DNA of 33,112 bases, taken from the NCBI GenBank assembly GCA_001661515.1, contig LUVW01000006.1, forward strand, positions 62,412-95,523, given 5' to 3'. A program made the position numbers and the translations under genes. The DNA is from Capniomyces stellatus. Its lineage: Eukaryota; Kickxellomycota; Harpellomycetes; Harpellales; Legeriomycetaceae. Positions 30,606 to 33,112 of the stretch are shown piece after piece. Under the pieces are notes generated by a model. That model saw only the letters and a program-made list of their open reading frames with translations. It was not told the DNA's origin and made no database searches. Position 1 is the stretch's first letter; the number at the start of each line of letters is the position of its first letter.

Positions 30606-31834
30606 TTTTTGTAATCACTGTTGTATTTTGTTCGGATAATGGGTTTGTTGGTTAGGCCTGTTTACGGTTTATGTGTATCAGCACCAAGTTGTTTTGCTTT
30701 TAAATACAGATATATATAATATTTATCTCTTTAAAGTTGGAAAATAAAATATAGAAATAAAAAAACAGTAATGATAATAGCTCAACTTGATTTTTTTTTG
30801 TTTTTCTCCTTTTTCGAGTGATTTCAAGTTGGGATATATTCCCGTTTATTTTATTATTTTATTGTTTTTTTGTGATTATTTGAATTTTAAAGCTTACTTT
30901 TCTTTTTTTTTCCTGCTTATAAACTTGAATTTACTTTATGTTTTTGTTTGTTTTAAGTGTGTGTATTTGTACACCACCAATTTCATTTGCCAATGGAATT
31001 AGAGTTTTTCGATTTTCGGTTAGCCCCAAGTTTTCAAGTTCGTTTTTTTAATTTCCCTTTCGATCAGAGGTCAAAAGAAAGAAAAAAACAAGATAAAAAA
31101 ATGCAATAGGATGGAACCATAGCGAGTAGTTTGGTATTAATATAAAAGCCATTTTGCTTTTGCACTGCGCCAAACTTAAACAGACATAGCAGTTTAGTAA
31201 TGGTAATGATAAAACTTAAGCAAATATGAGTGCGTTATAATCCTAAACCTGGTTATTTTAAACCTCAAGCATTATTAAGGATCTTGCTATTCAAATCTTG
31301 TGCTGTATATGCAACGAAAAGTTATGTATTGGCTTAAGAAAAACAAAAGGAAATCCGCATTAACAGGCGTGTAGATCGTTTTGGTAAACTTTTAAATGAT
31401 TTATGAATTGTTTATTTTATGTTTATGCATCACAAGTCAAAGCCAAAAATATTATATCACAAGACTTTTTTTCTTTCTTATTTAACGGAAGTCGTTTTTC
31501 GGTTTATTTTTGTTTGTAAAGAAAAGGGATTTTGAAAGCGAGTTAAGTTTGTCAACATCAAGCAATATATATCTCTCATCATGGTGAAGTAAAAATAGGG
31601 AAAAGAAAAGTAAAGAAAAGAAAAGAAAATGAGCGGCTTTGACTTTGAAAAAGTTGATTTTTAAAAAAACGCATACTAACCAGACTTTGTTGTTTGTGAT
31701 GTATTTACATAATGTTTATTTTGTAAAATTTACAAATCACAATTACAAAAGTTAATTGGGATAATAATAATAAAATAGAAGAAGCGTATGTGTGTGTGTT
31801 GTATCCCCCTCAGATAATAAACAAGAAGCAGAAT
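30606..31834. other. Intergenic spacer
   Basis: Promoter side of CNB1 and 3' side of the secreted six-cysteine gene. It has a GAAAAGAAAAG purine tract at 31596-31628 and many T-runs. No gene was seen. Confidence 0.45.
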
Positions 31835-32407
31835 TTAGGATCTGCCCCATTTGTTGAGTCCATGGAACATGTTGTTTTTGTTGAACTTTTGTTTTGGTTT
31901 CTTGGAGTTATTTTTGACAAATTGAGAGGGATTTGGGATGCACTTGTACCAGTAATCCTTTAAGGGGGAATAGTAGCAAGTGGTTTTTGGGTAGTTGCAG
32001 AACCCACCAGAGCAAGTTGTCCAGCCAAGAAATTCTTTGTAAATAAGAGGAGTGAGAAACTCGACGCCTTCAGTGCAATTTTTTGCGCATCTGTACTTTA
32101 TTGCATCGCCGTTTGAGTTGTAAGTGTCGAGAGGGTTCAAGTTGCCCGTTAGTGGAGCGAGTGTGTCTTCAGACCACCTAGCTTCTTTTATATCAGAGTC
32201 GGTGGCCAACTTGGCGTTTCCATCTCTAATCTTCTGTTCGGCTTGTGCTGTTGTTGGAACCCCAACAGAAACCACGTTAACATCCAGTACATTATCTTTT
32301 TGGTCCCATGGAATAAAAGATTCGCGGTAATTTTCCGTACCTTTGTTAGCACTGGAAACTATAGTTACCAAACCAATGACTAGAACCGGGAGTTTTGAAA
32401 TAAACAT
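31835..32407 (-). CDS. Secreted six-cysteine protein of unknown function
   Basis: 190 residues in a single reverse-strand exon from ATG 32407. The signal peptide is MFISKLPVLVIGLVTIVSSA. The mature N-terminal half is polar and acidic (ESFIPWDQKDN; KIRDGNAKLATDSDIKEARW) without cysteine. The C-terminal half holds all six cysteines in a compact block (YRCAKNC, GWTTCSGGFCNY, KTTCYYSPL, WYKCIPNP), spaced C-x3-C, C-x4-C and two single residues, so three disulfides are likely. The end is basic (KKPKQKFNKNN), with no hydrophobic anchor, so it is expected to be released, not GPI-linked. No family is recognised. A TATATATA element lies 67-74 bases upstream of the start. Confidence 0.8.
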   Translation of the reverse strand: MFISKLPVLVIGLVTIVSSANKGTENYRESFIPWDQKDNVLDVNVVSVGVPTTAQAEQKIRDGNAKLATDSDIKEARWSEDTLAPLTGNLNPLDTYNSNGDAIKYRCAKNCTEGVEFLTPLIYKEFLGWTTCSGGFCNYPKTTCYYSPLKDYWYKCIPNPSQFVKNNSKKPKQKFNKNNMFHGLNKWGRS

Positions 32408-32473
32408 ATTTGTTTTAGGAAATAAGGCAAGTAAAAGGTGGATTATTATTTTTTTTTTCTAGAGAGATTATAC

Positions 32474-32481
32474 TATATATA
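32474..32481 (-). promoter_or_regulatory. TATA-box candidate for the secreted six-cysteine gene
   Basis: TATATATA, 67-74 bases upstream of ATG 32407 on the reverse strand. Confidence 0.45.
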
Positions 32482-33090
32482 CAAACAAGTTGGTAGAGCT
32501 GGGAAAAGAAACAAATTGGTATTCGCAACACACTTGCTTGTCCTTTTTTTTTTTAGTGTTATTTATACAAAAAATGAAAATAAGCAACAAAAATTGAAAC
32601 AACATCCATACTTGGTTTTACTGATGGCTACGTTATGTTAGTGTGTGTGTGTGTGTGTTTAGATGATAAAAAAAACAAGAGATAGGTTTGTTTATTTTGC
32701 TTCAAACAATATGTAGTGTTAAAGCGTTAAAATGTTAAAAGTGAAAAAAATGGAATGATAGAACGTACATCAAAGTTTGGTTGAACACAATCGTTAGTAT
32801 TGTTTTTGTTTTTGTTTCTTGAGTTTGGATTTGGATTTGGATTTGCTAAAGATAGTTTGACGATGTTGCAAACAATATCCAGGATCTGTATATTGTGATG
32901 GGTGGCATGTTACAAGACTAAACCAAAACAAACAAAATCAAATCAGAACAAACAAAACAAAACAAAACAAAATCAAAGAAAACGATGATTAAAAAGGTCT
33001 TTTGGACCGAATAGTTAAAGTATTGACCAAACTATTTTGAATTATTTGTTTATTGGTTGGATGGATGATCGATCGATCGATTGATTGATT

Positions 33091-33110
33091 GGGGGGGGGG
33101 GGGGGGGGGG
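33091..33110. repeat. 20-base G homopolymer
   Basis: Twenty consecutive G, two bases before the end of the window, directly after GATC/GATT tetramers. Such runs often end contigs, so the true length is uncertain. Confidence 0.95.
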
Positions 33111-33112
33111 AA

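Larger units (their letters stand above)
32408..33112. other. Upstream region and window end, repeat-rich
   Basis: Promoter side of the last gene, then simple repeats: (GT)n at 32641-32659, GGATTT at 32825-32844, AACAAAAC at 32938-32970 and GATC/GATT units at 33067-33090. No gene was seen. Confidence 0.5.

Noticed and set aside
1..33112. tRNA, rRNA and CRISPR arrays
   Set aside because: Looked for T-loop (GGTTCRA) contexts and for regularly spaced repeats; none had the required structure. The repeats present are simple microsatellites.

Overview
The window is nuclear DNA of an AT-rich fungus. All the housekeeping genes recognised are eukaryotic. Most are split by short introns (about 50-290 bases) with GTAAGT-like donors and YAG acceptors, and the intergenic DNA is full of A/T runs and microsatellites. 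The mix of intron-rich core genes, chitin-binding-type secreted proteins and an LPMO-like protein suggests an early-diverging (zoosporic or zygomycete-grade) lineage, but no marker here fixes the taxon. Most genes were rebuilt by joining exons by eye, checking reading phase at each junction and family motifs across it.

Left part (1 to 8.4 kb) is gene-poor and accessory. It has a (TTTAC)n array running into a 5'-truncated reverse-transcriptase remnant. Then come three same-strand paralogues (3290, 5772, 7448), each encoding a signal peptide, one CBM19-like six-cysteine module and a GPI-anchor-like tail. The third has a histidine-rich stretch. A 50-residue secreted microprotein candidate lies between the first two on the other strand.

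Middle (8.8 to 16.2 kb) is a housekeeping block: VPS68/TMEM50 (-), PAF1 (+), BET1 SNARE (-) and a tail-anchored coiled-coil protein that may be a Pex26/Pex15-type peroxin (+). From 16.2 to 22 kb the DNA is again sparse. It has an LPMO-like secreted protein with a predicted N-terminal histidine (17748), a 52-residue secreted microprotein (19342, -) and a small membrane protein with DPM2-like features (21933, -).

Right part (22.4 to 33.1 kb) holds CDP-diacylglycerol synthase (nine exons), a conserved-looking two-exon protein of unknown role (-), inositol-pentakisphosphate 2-kinase IPK1 (seven exons), calcineurin B (three exons, -) and a secreted six-cysteine protein (-). The window ends in a run of 20 G.

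Functionally, the core genes cover ER/Golgi/endosome traffic, transcription elongation, phospholipid and inositol-phosphate synthesis and calcium signalling. They show no operon-like logic. The accessory genes share a theme: cell-surface or secreted proteins likely to meet chitin. The most interesting points are the chitin-binding array plus LPMO candidate, a BET1 intron that appears to use a GC-AG boundary, and a calcineurin B without the usual myristoylated glycine.
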